A stretch of 20,745 nt of DNA, taken from positions 1 to 20,745 of the forward strand of contig JAHJBW010000189.1 in the NCBI GenBank assembly GCA_018813405.1, read 5' to 3'. The first letter of the stretch is position 1, and each line of letters begins with the position of its first letter. A model generated the notes under the pieces. It did no database searches. It was given only the letters and a program-made list of their open reading frames with translations, and was not told where the DNA came from. This document shows positions 14,214 through 20,745 of the stretch, one piece after another. The stretch comes from Candidatus Margulisiibacteriota bacterium (lineage in GTDB: Bacteria > Margulisbacteria > WOR-1 > XYC2-FULL-46-14 > JAHJBW01). The position numbers and the translations under genes were made by a program.

Positions 14214-16600
14214 GCAGAAGAATATTATTCTTGATCGGCATCGCGGCTATGTTTGCAACTTCCGCAACAGCTTTAACGATGAACTGCGTTGCTTCTTTTG
14301 AAGGGAGCGTGCCCGCGGGAGCGTTTGGCACCTCCATAGCCGTTGCCGATTTTAACGGCGACGGCACGAACGACCTGGCGGCAGGGGATCCCGGCGCCGA
14401 GGCGGTCAATGTCTATCAGGGGAGCATTACCATGTCGGCTTCCTCTAATGTTACGATCGACGACGGGTCCAGCACGGCGGTGGATTTTGGCAATACTATC
14501 GCGGTGGGGGATTTCGATAAAGACGGATTTTATGACCTGGTGGTCGACCAACTGGGGAAAGACGCTGACAATCCCCGCACAGTCTACGTCTATATGGGGA
14601 GTTCCAGCTTTTTTACGGCGCCGACCATAACTGTTCAGATAACAGGGGAATGCGGCAGCAGCGCTTACGACCTTGGCGCCAGCTATGTGGCTGACGTTAA
14701 CGCTGACACATATGACGATCTTATTATGGTCTCTCCCGGCCCTACCAGCCGTGAGGGTCAGGTCAAGATATGGCTGGGAGATGCATTGGTTTCCAATATT
14801 GCGGCGTGGGATTTTAACAATGCCTGGCTTGCCATTACAGGAGAAGCCATCAATGACATGTATGGCGAAACCGTGTGGATAGGGGAGAACGGCGATTCCG
14901 ATTTTAACGGTGATGGCTTTGACGATGTTGTGGTCCATGCGCCCGGATACAATGGCAGTACTGGAAAAAACTATGTTTATTTCGCGGGCAATAATTTCTC
15001 CAGCCTGCGGGCAAGCATGGTGGGGGATGCGGCCAACAACGAATACGGTGAAATGGCCGCGGCAGGCAGGCTTTTTGGCAGTGACAACTATCGTGACCTG
15101 GTGCTGGCTTCTTATCTTTACAACAACAACCAGGGCATAATCAAGGGATATTCCGGCGGGACCACCATGACCGACACTGCCTATTTTCATCAAGCTGACC
15201 CTGTTGCCAATAATAATGATTACTATGGCTTCAGGTTGAAAACTGGAGATACCAATGGCGATGGGATTGACGATCTAGTGCTTCAATTTGGCGGCTACAA
15301 TGGAAATGCCGGGCTGGCCTATAACTATGCCGGGCCCATTGGGTCTTCTTTGCCAACTCCCGCGCAGGTGGCGGGCGAGAACCCCGCGGACAGGCTTAAC
15401 CGCATGAATATTACTGATCTTAACAAGGATGGTTATGACGATGTTATCCTGGGCGCATGGGGCTATAATTCTTATACAGGCAAGGTCTATGTTTATCTGG
15501 GTTCTGATCCGTTCGCTTTCGGGACGGCTGATTGGGCGAAAGAAGGAGAGGGGTCCTCTGCATCAAGCTTTGGCATAAAGCTCTCGGTGGGCGATGTAAA
15601 TGGCGACGGCTTTGACGAACTTATCGTGGTGGCTCCAGGTTATGACAGTGACAATGGAAAAATATATGTTTATACCGCCTTTGCCGCCAAAGTGGTCCAG
15701 CCAAACGGGGGGGAGAGCATTGCCAGCGGCACCTACACTATCTCATGGGAAGCCAGTGAAGCGAACCTGACCAGCGCGCCGATCGATATCCATTATTCCA
15801 CAAATGAAGGAAGCAGCTGGATAGTTTTAGCTGAGAACGAGGACAATGATGGCAGTTATCTCTGGACGATACCGGCCGTTGACACGACCAGGGCCAGGGT
15901 AAGGATCACTTCCCACGACAATTATGGCAATACTATTACAGATGTAAGTAATGCCAATTTTACTTTGCAGGGTACCGCGCCAAATATTTCTCTTACCGCT
16001 CCAAACGGCAGCGAGGTCTGGCAGGGCGGCAGTTCCCATGACATTACCTGGACGGCATCAGAAGGACTGCTCACTTTTGAGGCGACCCCAATAAGCCTGT
16101 ACTATACTTCTGGTGAAACTGAACCATATATTTTGATCACCAGCGGGCTCTTGAATTCCGGTTCATATAGCTGGAGCGTTCCATACGGCGAACGCTCCAA
16201 GTGCAAGGTCAAAGTGGTGGTAACGGATTTTATGGGTAACGAGTTCTTTGATGCCAGCAATGACTATTTTTCAATAACTGACGCGCCAGGAGGCGACCCA
16301 GTAGTATCCAACGTCAAGGCGGGGCCCATACCCTTTAACCCGGATTCTGGCAATGTTAAGATACAATTCGATCTGGACCAATCGGGGGAAACGACTCTGC
16401 TGATATTTGATCTTAACGGTAATTTAATGTTCAAACGAAAATATACCAGCCTGGAACAGGGCGGTCACATTGGGACCAACACCGTGGTATGGGACGGCAC
16501 CAATGCTTTTGGCAACAGGGTGTCCAACGGGGTGTATATATACAAGATCATTTCCGGAGGTTCTATTGGCGGCGGCGGCAAGATGATTGTGTTGAGGTGA
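14210..16600 (+). CDS. Secreted FG-GAP beta-propeller surface protein with two Ig-like domains and a FlgD-like C-terminal domain
   Basis: Exported protein of 796 aa. A signal peptide ends near A21 (MFATSATA). Eight Asp-rich loops of the integrin-alpha FG-GAP type run from D47 to D462 (for example DFNGDGTND, DFDKDGFYD, DTNGDGIDD, DLNKDGYDD, DVNGDGFDE). One copy, FGSDNYRD, is degenerate. They imply a calcium-binding beta-propeller of seven or eight blades. Two Ig-like domains follow, each starting with a PNGGE- or PNGSE-type strand (about 494-588 and 592-695). The last 95 residues hold a FlgD-type Ig domain (VVWDGTNAFGNRVSNGVYIYKI) ending in KMIVLR, which resembles the sorting domains of type IX secretion cargo. 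A purine/G-rich stretch precedes the ATG, which overlaps plsC. A role in adhesion or surface display is inferred. Confidence 0.87.
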   Translation: MSRRILFLIGIAAMFATSATALTMNCVASFEGSVPAGAFGTSIAVADFNGDGTNDLAAGDPGAEAVNVYQGSITMSASSNVTIDDGSSTAVDFGNTIAVGDFDKDGFYDLVVDQLGKDADNPRTVYVYMGSSSFFTAPTITVQITGECGSSAYDLGASYVADVNADTYDDLIMVSPGPTSREGQVKIWLGDALVSNIAAWDFNNAWLAITGEAINDMYGETVWIGENGDSDFNGDGFDDVVVHAPGYNGSTGKNYVYFAGNNFSSLRASMVGDAANNEYGEMAAAGRLFGSDNYRDLVLASYLYNNNQGIIKGYSGGTTMTDTAYFHQADPVANNNDYYGFRLKTGDTNGDGIDDLVLQFGGYNGNAGLAYNYAGPIGSSLPTPAQVAGENPADRLNRMNITDLNKDGYDDVILGAWGYNSYTGKVYVYLGSDPFAFGTADWAKEGEGSSASSFGIKLSVGDVNGDGFDELIVVAPGYDSDNGKIYVYTAFAAKVVQPNGGESIASGTYTISWEASEANLTSAPIDIHYSTNEGSSWIVLAENEDNDGSYLWTIPAVDTTRARVRITSHDNYGNTITDVSNANFTLQGTAPNISLTAPNGSEVWQGGSSHDITWTASEGLLTFEATPISLYYTSGETEPYILITSGLLNSGSYSWSVPYGERSKCKVKVVVTDFMGNEFFDASNDYFSITDAPGGDPVVSNVKAGPIPFNPDSGNVKIQFDLDQSGETTLLIFDLNGNLMFKRKYTSLEQGGHIGTNTVVWDGTNAFGNRVSNGVYIYKIISGGSIGGGGKMIVLR

Positions 16601-16618
16601 GGTAAGGAGGAGCGGAAG

Positions 16619-17839
16619 ATGAAAAAACTATTCATCGTTTTGAGTATATTTCTAATACCGGTCGCGGCGCTGGCAATAAGCTCTGATCCTACCGAGACTT
16701 GCGTGGGAGCCAGGCCCATGGGGATGGGGCGAGCTTTCCTGGGAATGCAGGGCGACGGCAGCAATCTTTTCTTGAACCCTGCCGGCCTGGGAAATTCCAG
16801 GAGCTTTAAACTGGTAAGCATGAGCGGCAAACTTCTTAATGATGTCGACTATATTACCCTGGGAGTCGCAAATCCTTTTAATTTTGGAGTTGTTGGTCTT
16901 TCCTATGTTTCGCAGGGCGTGGCTGGCATCCAGCTGACGTCGGCGGTCGGCAACACGATCGAAGCCACTGGACAAAGTACTGATTATCTAAACTCTGTTA
17001 TGATGATAACCCTGGCCCGTGAATTTCCCTTTCCTATACCTGTGCTGAAGGATTCCAACATGGGCGTCAATCTTAAGTATTATTCCCAGGGGTTTTCGGG
17101 TGCCAGCGGGTCTCTTGAGGGGGGAAGCGGGACAGGTTTTGATATGGACCTGGCCTTTCAATTTGAACCAAGTCCCTTTCTGACCTGGGGCATTAATATG
17201 CAGAATATTCTATCCCTTGGTTTTAACTGGGGGACGGGAAGAAAAGAAGATATAGCCACCATTTACAAACTGGGCGGAGCATTCAAGGTTTTGGGCCGTG
17301 ATGGCTGGAAAGATTTTCCCAACGACCTTACCATAACCGTCGATACTGATCTTACTGCTGAAAAATCGCAGGTCTGGCATGTGGGATGCGAATTTTGGCC
17401 AGGGGAATACCTGGCGATAAGGGGTGGAGTGGACCAGAGTGCCGGCGCGGGCGGGGTAGCCAACAATCTTACCGCCGGCGTTGGGTTAAAGGCGGGAGGG
17501 TTCACTTTTGATTACGCGTATCATCAATACGGTGATATCTCCGGGAATTCGACCAGTTACTTTTCAATAGGGTATGTGGGCAGGGAAACGTTCCGGTGGG
17601 TCGAACAGAGGCCGACTCCTGTTCCACCGCCGCCGGTTGAGTTGAAGGAAGCCCCTGTGGTCCCTGATACAGGATCGGGCCTTTCTCCCGAAGAAGAGCT
17701 AATGGCGGCCAAGATAAGGGCCTACATACGCACCCTTCAGAAGAAATTGGCAAGCGCTAAAACCGCCGCGCGCAAGAAAAAACTTAAGCTTATGATCAAA
17801 GCCGAGCAGAAGCGGCTGAAAGCACTTTTAGGGGAATAA
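16619..17839 (+). CDS. PorV-like outer-membrane protein with Pro-rich linker and basic coiled-coil tail
   Basis: Predicted outer-membrane barrel of 406 aa. The signal peptide occupies residues 1-19 (VAALA). The N-terminal mature signature is GARPMGMGRAFLGMQGDGSN with LNPAGLG, shared with the protein at 9576-10823, so the two are paralogues. Barrel-like strands run to about residue 325. A Pro-rich linker (VPPPPVELKEAPVVP, about 330-350) and a Lys/Arg-rich helical tail of about 52 residues (from 355) follow. In Bacteroidota PorV is the outer-membrane shuttle protein of type IX secretion. The preceding gene encodes an exported protein with a sorting-like C-terminus, 18 nt upstream, so a cargo and partner relation is plausible but unproven. 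A strong AAGGAGGAG lies just before the ATG. The tail would face the periplasm if the barrel has an even strand number. Confidence 0.83.
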   Translation: MKKLFIVLSIFLIPVAALAISSDPTETCVGARPMGMGRAFLGMQGDGSNLFLNPAGLGNSRSFKLVSMSGKLLNDVDYITLGVANPFNFGVVGLSYVSQGVAGIQLTSAVGNTIEATGQSTDYLNSVMMITLAREFPFPIPVLKDSNMGVNLKYYSQGFSGASGSLEGGSGTGFDMDLAFQFEPSPFLTWGINMQNILSLGFNWGTGRKEDIATIYKLGGAFKVLGRDGWKDFPNDLTITVDTDLTAEKSQVWHVGCEFWPGEYLAIRGGVDQSAGAGGVANNLTAGVGLKAGGFTFDYAYHQYGDISGNSTSYFSIGYVGRETFRWVEQRPTPVPPPPVELKEAPVVPDTGSGLSPEEELMAAKIRAYIRTLQKKLASAKTAARKKKLKLMIKAEQKRLKALLGE

Positions 17840-17847
17840 TAAGCCTT

Positions 17848-18720
17848 TTAATCGATCACTTTATTTAGAGGATATTCCACGATCCCTGTGGCGCCCGCGC
17901 GTTTGAGGCGGGGAATTAGCTCGCGCACTATCGCTTCCTCGACGATCGTATCCACGTCTACCCAGTTGGTCTGAGAAAGAGGGGCTATGGTGGGCTTTTG
18001 CAGGGCAGGCAGAATAGATATTACATTCTTGAGCTTGTTAACCGGTACGTTCATCTTAAGCCCGACTTTGGTTTCCGCGGCGATGGCACCCTGCAGCAGC
18101 ATGAGGATATTCTCCATTTTTTGTTTTTTCCAGGCTTCTTTTACGGCGGCTGGATTGCTTATCATTACGGTGTTGGACTCTATTACCGTGTCCAAAATCT
18201 TCAGGTTGGCCGCCCTTAAAGAAGAGCCTGTTTCGGTGAGCTCTACAATGGCATCGGCCAGCTCGGGAGGTTTGGCTTCGGTAGCGCCCCAGGAGTATTC
18301 CACCTCGGCCTTGACCTTGTTGTTTTTCAGCCACTCATTGGTAACATTTACCAGCTCTGTCGCAACGCGTTTACCTTTCAGGTCCTTTACGCCTTTTATC
18401 TTTGAGGCTTCCGGAACTGCCAGTACCCAGCGAACTTTCCTCAGCCCTGACTTTGCGTAGATGAGGTCGGCAAGGGAGGAAACTTTGAAGCCGGATTCCC
18501 GCACCCAGTCACTGCCGCAAATGCCGCAGTCAAGGATCCCTGAATTTACGTAACGCGCCATTTCCTGGGAACGAATGAGCATGATCTCGATCTCGGGATC
18601 GTCTATGTCCGGATAATATGAGCGGGAAGTGGTCTTGATATTAAAACCCGCCTTTTTAAAAAGATATATGGTCGTTTCCTGAAGACTGCCTTTGGGAATG
18701 CCCAATTTAAGTTTTTTCAT
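17848..18720 (-). CDS. hisG: ATP phosphoribosyltransferase, long form
   Basis: First enzyme of histidine synthesis: condenses ATP and PRPP to phosphoribosyl-ATP in the cytosol. At 290 aa it is the long, self-sufficient form. The catalytic two-domain core opens with LKLGIPKGSLQE and has DCGICGSDW, and the PRPP-binding segment ELTETGSSLRA lies after ATEAKPPELADAIV. About 75 C-terminal residues form the ACT-like regulatory domain (ending GATGIVEYPLNKVI) that usually binds histidine for feedback inhibition. No HisZ partner is needed. It stands alone here: no other his gene is within the window. The stop faces the PorV-like gene stop 8 nt away, with no terminator hairpin between them. AGGAGG lies 5 nt before the ATG. 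Confidence 0.95.
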   Translation of the reverse strand: MKKLKLGIPKGSLQETTIYLFKKAGFNIKTTSRSYYPDIDDPEIEIMLIRSQEMARYVNSGILDCGICGSDWVRESGFKVSSLADLIYAKSGLRKVRWVLAVPEASKIKGVKDLKGKRVATELVNVTNEWLKNNKVKAEVEYSWGATEAKPPELADAIVELTETGSSLRAANLKILDTVIESNTVMISNPAAVKEAWKKQKMENILMLLQGAIAAETKVGLKMNVPVNKLKNVISILPALQKPTIAPLSQTNWVDVDTIVEEAIVRELIPRLKRAGATGIVEYPLNKVID

Positions 18721-18736
18721 TGCTTCCTCCTATACA

Positions 18737-18765
18737 ATTCTAGCATTGCTGAAAAAATGGGGCAA
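18737..18765 (-). promoter_or_regulatory. Sigma70-type promoter for hisG
   Basis: On the minus strand, -35 TTGCCC (18760-18765), a 17-nt spacer and -10 TAGAAT (18737-18742). The expected start lies near 18730, giving a leader of about 10 nt that just keeps the GGAGG ribosome-binding site (18726-18731). Confidence 0.5.
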
Positions 18766-18793
18766 GCGAAGAAAGTTCCAGCGAGATTTTTAC

Positions 18794-20584
18794 TCAAATA
18801 TTATTTTTTCTCGGGGGGAGCGTGAAGCAGAATTTTGACCCCACACCAGGCGTGGATTCTACCCATATCCTGCCGCCGTGAAGCTCGATGATCTCTTTGC
18901 AAATGGCCAGTCCAAAACCTTCACCGATCCGGCCGTGGTCTTTTTCTGATGGTCTCTTGAATTTAGAAAAGATGCCATCGATCTCTTCTGGTGATACTCC
19001 CGGGCCAGTGTCGGCCACGCATATCAAGATACTGCCGTCGCCTTCTTTTGACGCCAGCATTTCGATCTCTCCCTTTTCGGTGAATTTGAAAGCGTTGAAG
19101 ACAAGATTAAGGACAACCTGCCTGATAAAATCGTTGTCAAAATCCGCTTCAAGAGGCGCTTCGGGAACATTAAGTATGAGCGAGATGGTATTGCTCTGGG
19201 TCAATATCTTGAAAGCTCCGTAAACGTCCTGGAGCACTTTTCTTATGTCCGAGCGCACCAGCTTCATCTCTGACTTTCCGGCCTTTAATTTGTAAAAGTC
19301 CAGTATGCTGCTTAAAAGCCTGTATATCCTTTCACTGTTGCGCCTGGCTATTTCGATGAGCCTTTTTTGGTTGTCGTTTATCTTGCCATAGCTTTCTTCG
19401 AGTATCTGGCTTAGCGAGTCTCGCATGGCAGTAACAGGCGTTCTTAGTTCCTGGAACATGACGGGGCTGAAGTCGTCTTTGATACGATAGAAATTCTGAC
19501 CAATGAACTGCAGGATCATTTTGTTTTGCACCCGAAGCTCGTTCTCGAGAAGTTTTCTTTGAGAGACATCCTGAAGCATAAAAAGCGAGCCGATCTGCTT
19601 GTTCTGGGAATCGTGAAGGGGGATTTTTTTTATCTCTACGTATATGGGGAACCTGGCAAGCTCGGGATCGTTAATGAATATTTCCTCAAGCTCGTTGTTG
19701 TTCATCTTGATCATCTTTTTCCAGGGATCCTTGAGCTCATAGATAGTTTTTCCGAAAAAACTCTTGTTTTTCAGCCCCAGCCATTGTTTGCCGAGCGGAT
19801 TAAGGTCGACTATACGTCCCCATTCGTCAACAACTATCATTCCCTGGTTGATCTCTTCTATAAGCAGTTCCCTGGCGATGGGACTAAGATCAAGTAATTT
19901 ATAGCGGAATAGTCCCAGGGTCAAGATAATGCCGGTGGTGGTAAAGGCGAAAGCCGTAAGATCAAAATTGTAAACCGTGATCCCGAACAAATAAAGGATG
20001 TTGGAAACGCACGGAACTAAAATGGCGGCCAAAATGACGCTTAGCTGAGATCTGCGGTATGCCGAAGCATTTTTCCACAGGCGGAACCAGAGCATGAAGC
20101 CCATGATCAACATTAAATATGAATAGGCGACATTAACATAATACAGCGGCCCGCGTATTAGTATTTGTAAAGGGAAAGGCCCCGAGTAATTGACCTTTGC
20201 TGACGTGTAGAAGAGATGGTGCAGGTCATTGGTCATGTTGGCGATCATTGACGCAAAGGGCACGATCAGGAGCAGTACAAGAAGAAAGGGGTTGATCTTT
20301 TTATCCATTCCGCCGTAGCTTAGCAGGAAAAGGAAGAGAGAAACGGTCAGGAAAGGAATGCCCAGATATTCAATTTTTACCCAAAAAGACATGCCCTCAT
20401 AGGTGGTGCTGGCAAGTTCCAGGGCGTATCCGAAGGAATAAACTGTTACCGCGAGCATCATAAGGGAAAATACCGAAGCACCGGGTGTTCCTTTCCGGCG
20501 TATGGCATAGACAGAGAGAGCCAGCGTAATCATAGCTGACAGGATAAGGCACAACGAGAAAATATTCAGCTTTAGAGCCAACAT
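18794..20584 (-). CDS. 7TM-PAS sensor histidine kinase homologue lacking the phosphoacceptor histidine
   Basis: Membrane sensor protein of 596 aa. About seven hydrophobic helices occupy residues 1-230 and match the HisKA_7TM type (FWVKIEYLGIPFL). A PAS domain follows at about 240-350, then a dimerisation/phosphotransfer helix pair at about 365-440, and a HATPase domain at about 470-592. The ATP-binding boxes look intact: N497 in NLVFNAFKF, D525 in DTGPG, and G556-F-G558 in the G2 box. The H-box reads M-F-Q378-E-L-R-T-P, so the canonical His before Glu is Gln (codon CAG), and no other His is near. It may be a pseudokinase, a phosphatase-only or an allosteric sensor, as with the Tyr-containing DivL of Caulobacter. 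No response-regulator gene is adjacent. A promoter sits directly upstream. Confidence 0.92.
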   Translation of the reverse strand: MLALKLNIFSLCLILSAMITLALSVYAIRRKGTPGASVFSLMMLAVTVYSFGYALELASTTYEGMSFWVKIEYLGIPFLTVSLFLFLLSYGGMDKKINPFLLVLLLIVPFASMIANMTNDLHHLFYTSAKVNYSGPFPLQILIRGPLYYVNVAYSYLMLIMGFMLWFRLWKNASAYRRSQLSVILAAILVPCVSNILYLFGITVYNFDLTAFAFTTTGIILTLGLFRYKLLDLSPIARELLIEEINQGMIVVDEWGRIVDLNPLGKQWLGLKNKSFFGKTIYELKDPWKKMIKMNNNELEEIFINDPELARFPIYVEIKKIPLHDSQNKQIGSLFMLQDVSQRKLLENELRVQNKMILQFIGQNFYRIKDDFSPVMFQELRTPVTAMRDSLSQILEESYGKINDNQKRLIEIARRNSERIYRLLSSILDFYKLKAGKSEMKLVRSDIRKVLQDVYGAFKILTQSNTISLILNVPEAPLEADFDNDFIRQVVLNLVFNAFKFTEKGEIEMLASKEGDGSILICVADTGPGVSPEEIDGIFSKFKRPSEKDHGRIGEGFGLAICKEIIELHGGRIWVESTPGVGSKFCFTLPPRKNNI

Positions 20585-20593
20585 TTATATGGC

Positions 20594-20621
20594 ATTATAG
20601 ACTGAAATAATAAAAATTCAA
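20594..20621 (-). promoter_or_regulatory. Sigma70-type promoter for the sensor kinase, near-leaderless
   Basis: On the minus strand, -35 TTGAAT (20616-20621), a 16-nt spacer and a consensus -10 TATAAT (20594-20599). Nine bases then lead to the ATG at 20584, so the transcript should begin 2-3 nt before the start codon. No Shine-Dalgarno is present. Confidence 0.6.
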
Positions 20622-20629
20622 CCCGGTTT

Positions 20630-20745
20630 TTATTTTTCGGTCTTTGCCATCATAAAATATATCTTTTTATTGGGCCCATCATAGAGCTCGTAGCCGGCAG
20701 AAGAAGGAGCAAGACCTTTTTCGAGCGCGTATTTTGACATGGAGG
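20630..20745 (-). CDS. C-terminal fragment of an unrecognised gene, cut by window edge
   Basis: An open minus-strand frame enters from the right edge and ends at TAA 20630-20632; 37 residues are visible. The last residues include SAGYELYDGPNKKIYFMMAK. There is an internal ATG near the edge (codon 2 of the visible part) but no visible ribosome-binding site, so this is more likely the tail of a longer protein than a 36-aa peptide. I recognise no family. Its stop lies 8 nt before the sensor-kinase -35 box. Confidence 0.5.
   Translation of the reverse strand, partial: SMSKYALEKGLAPSSAGYELYDGPNKKIYFMMAKTEK

Noticed and set aside
14273..15193. Minus-strand open frame of 306 codons
   Set aside because: It is antisense to the FG-GAP repeats. 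Its length comes from the repetitive GC-rich codons of the real gene.
14345..15640. FG-GAP loops as a DNA-level tandem repeat
   Set aside because: The repetition is at the protein level (Asp-rich loops); spacing and codons vary, so no nucleotide repeat array is claimed.
17836..17852. Bidirectional terminator between the PorV-like gene and hisG
   Set aside because: Only 8 nt separate the two stops, and no inverted repeat is visible there.

Overview
The window reads as chromosome of a didermic (outer-membrane-bearing) bacterium from a poorly cultured lineage. The evidence for an outer membrane is three predicted outer-membrane proteins: two PorV/TraF-like barrels and one barrel carrying an N-terminal S-layer homology (SLH) domain of the OmpM type. 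A surface-type FG-GAP protein with a FlgD-like C-terminal domain adds to this. SLH-tethered barrels together with PorV-like proteins would fit Margulisbacteria/Saganbacteria (WOR-1) or a related candidate phylum. That placement is inference from gene content only. I saw no rRNA, tRNA, CRISPR array, transposase, integrase or phage gene.

Layout. (1) Positions 1-10823 are all on the minus strand. Reading in the direction of transcription they are: a PorV/TraF-like outer-membrane protein (9576-10823); a TPR plus metallo-beta-lactamase-fold protein (8059-9576); a long hairpin (8010-8057); a GalE-like epimerase (7067-7987); an MGDG-synthase-type glycosyltransferase (5965-7074); an SLH outer-membrane protein (4754-5968); a CstA-family transporter (3006-4757); a CDF metal exporter (2086-3000); and a CPC-type metal ATPase that runs off the left edge (1-2084). 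Almost every junction is an overlap or a gap of a few bases, so from 7987 down this is one operon of envelope-glycoconjugate and transport genes. It may start as far up as 10823. (2) Positions 10886-17839 are on the plus strand: a Yip1-like membrane protein, an AMP-forming acyl ligase, a small acyl carrier protein, a PlsC acyltransferase, a large FG-GAP surface protein and a second PorV-like protein. The ligase, ACP and acyltransferase look like a self-contained fatty-acid activation and phospholipid acylation cassette. The last two look like an exported protein and its outer-membrane partner. (3) Positions 17848-20745 are on the minus strand: an orphan long-form hisG, a 7TM-PAS sensor kinase whose phosphoacceptor histidine is replaced by glutamine, and the tail of an unrecognised gene.

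Regulation. The two large units diverge from a compact 62-bp region where two sigma70-type promoters lie back to back, with abutting -35 boxes and identical TAGAAT -10 boxes. Both of these promoters, and that of the sensor kinase, put the predicted transcription start within a few bases of the ATG, so the lead genes look leaderless. Several internal genes carry Shine-Dalgarno sequences. Around the ACP gene lie AT-rich oligomer repeats and a GC-rich palindrome. The palindrome shares its core with the hairpin at 8010-8057, which suggests a dispersed repeat family.

Limits. All family assignments come from motifs read by eye. Taxonomy, promoter calls and transmembrane counts are estimates.
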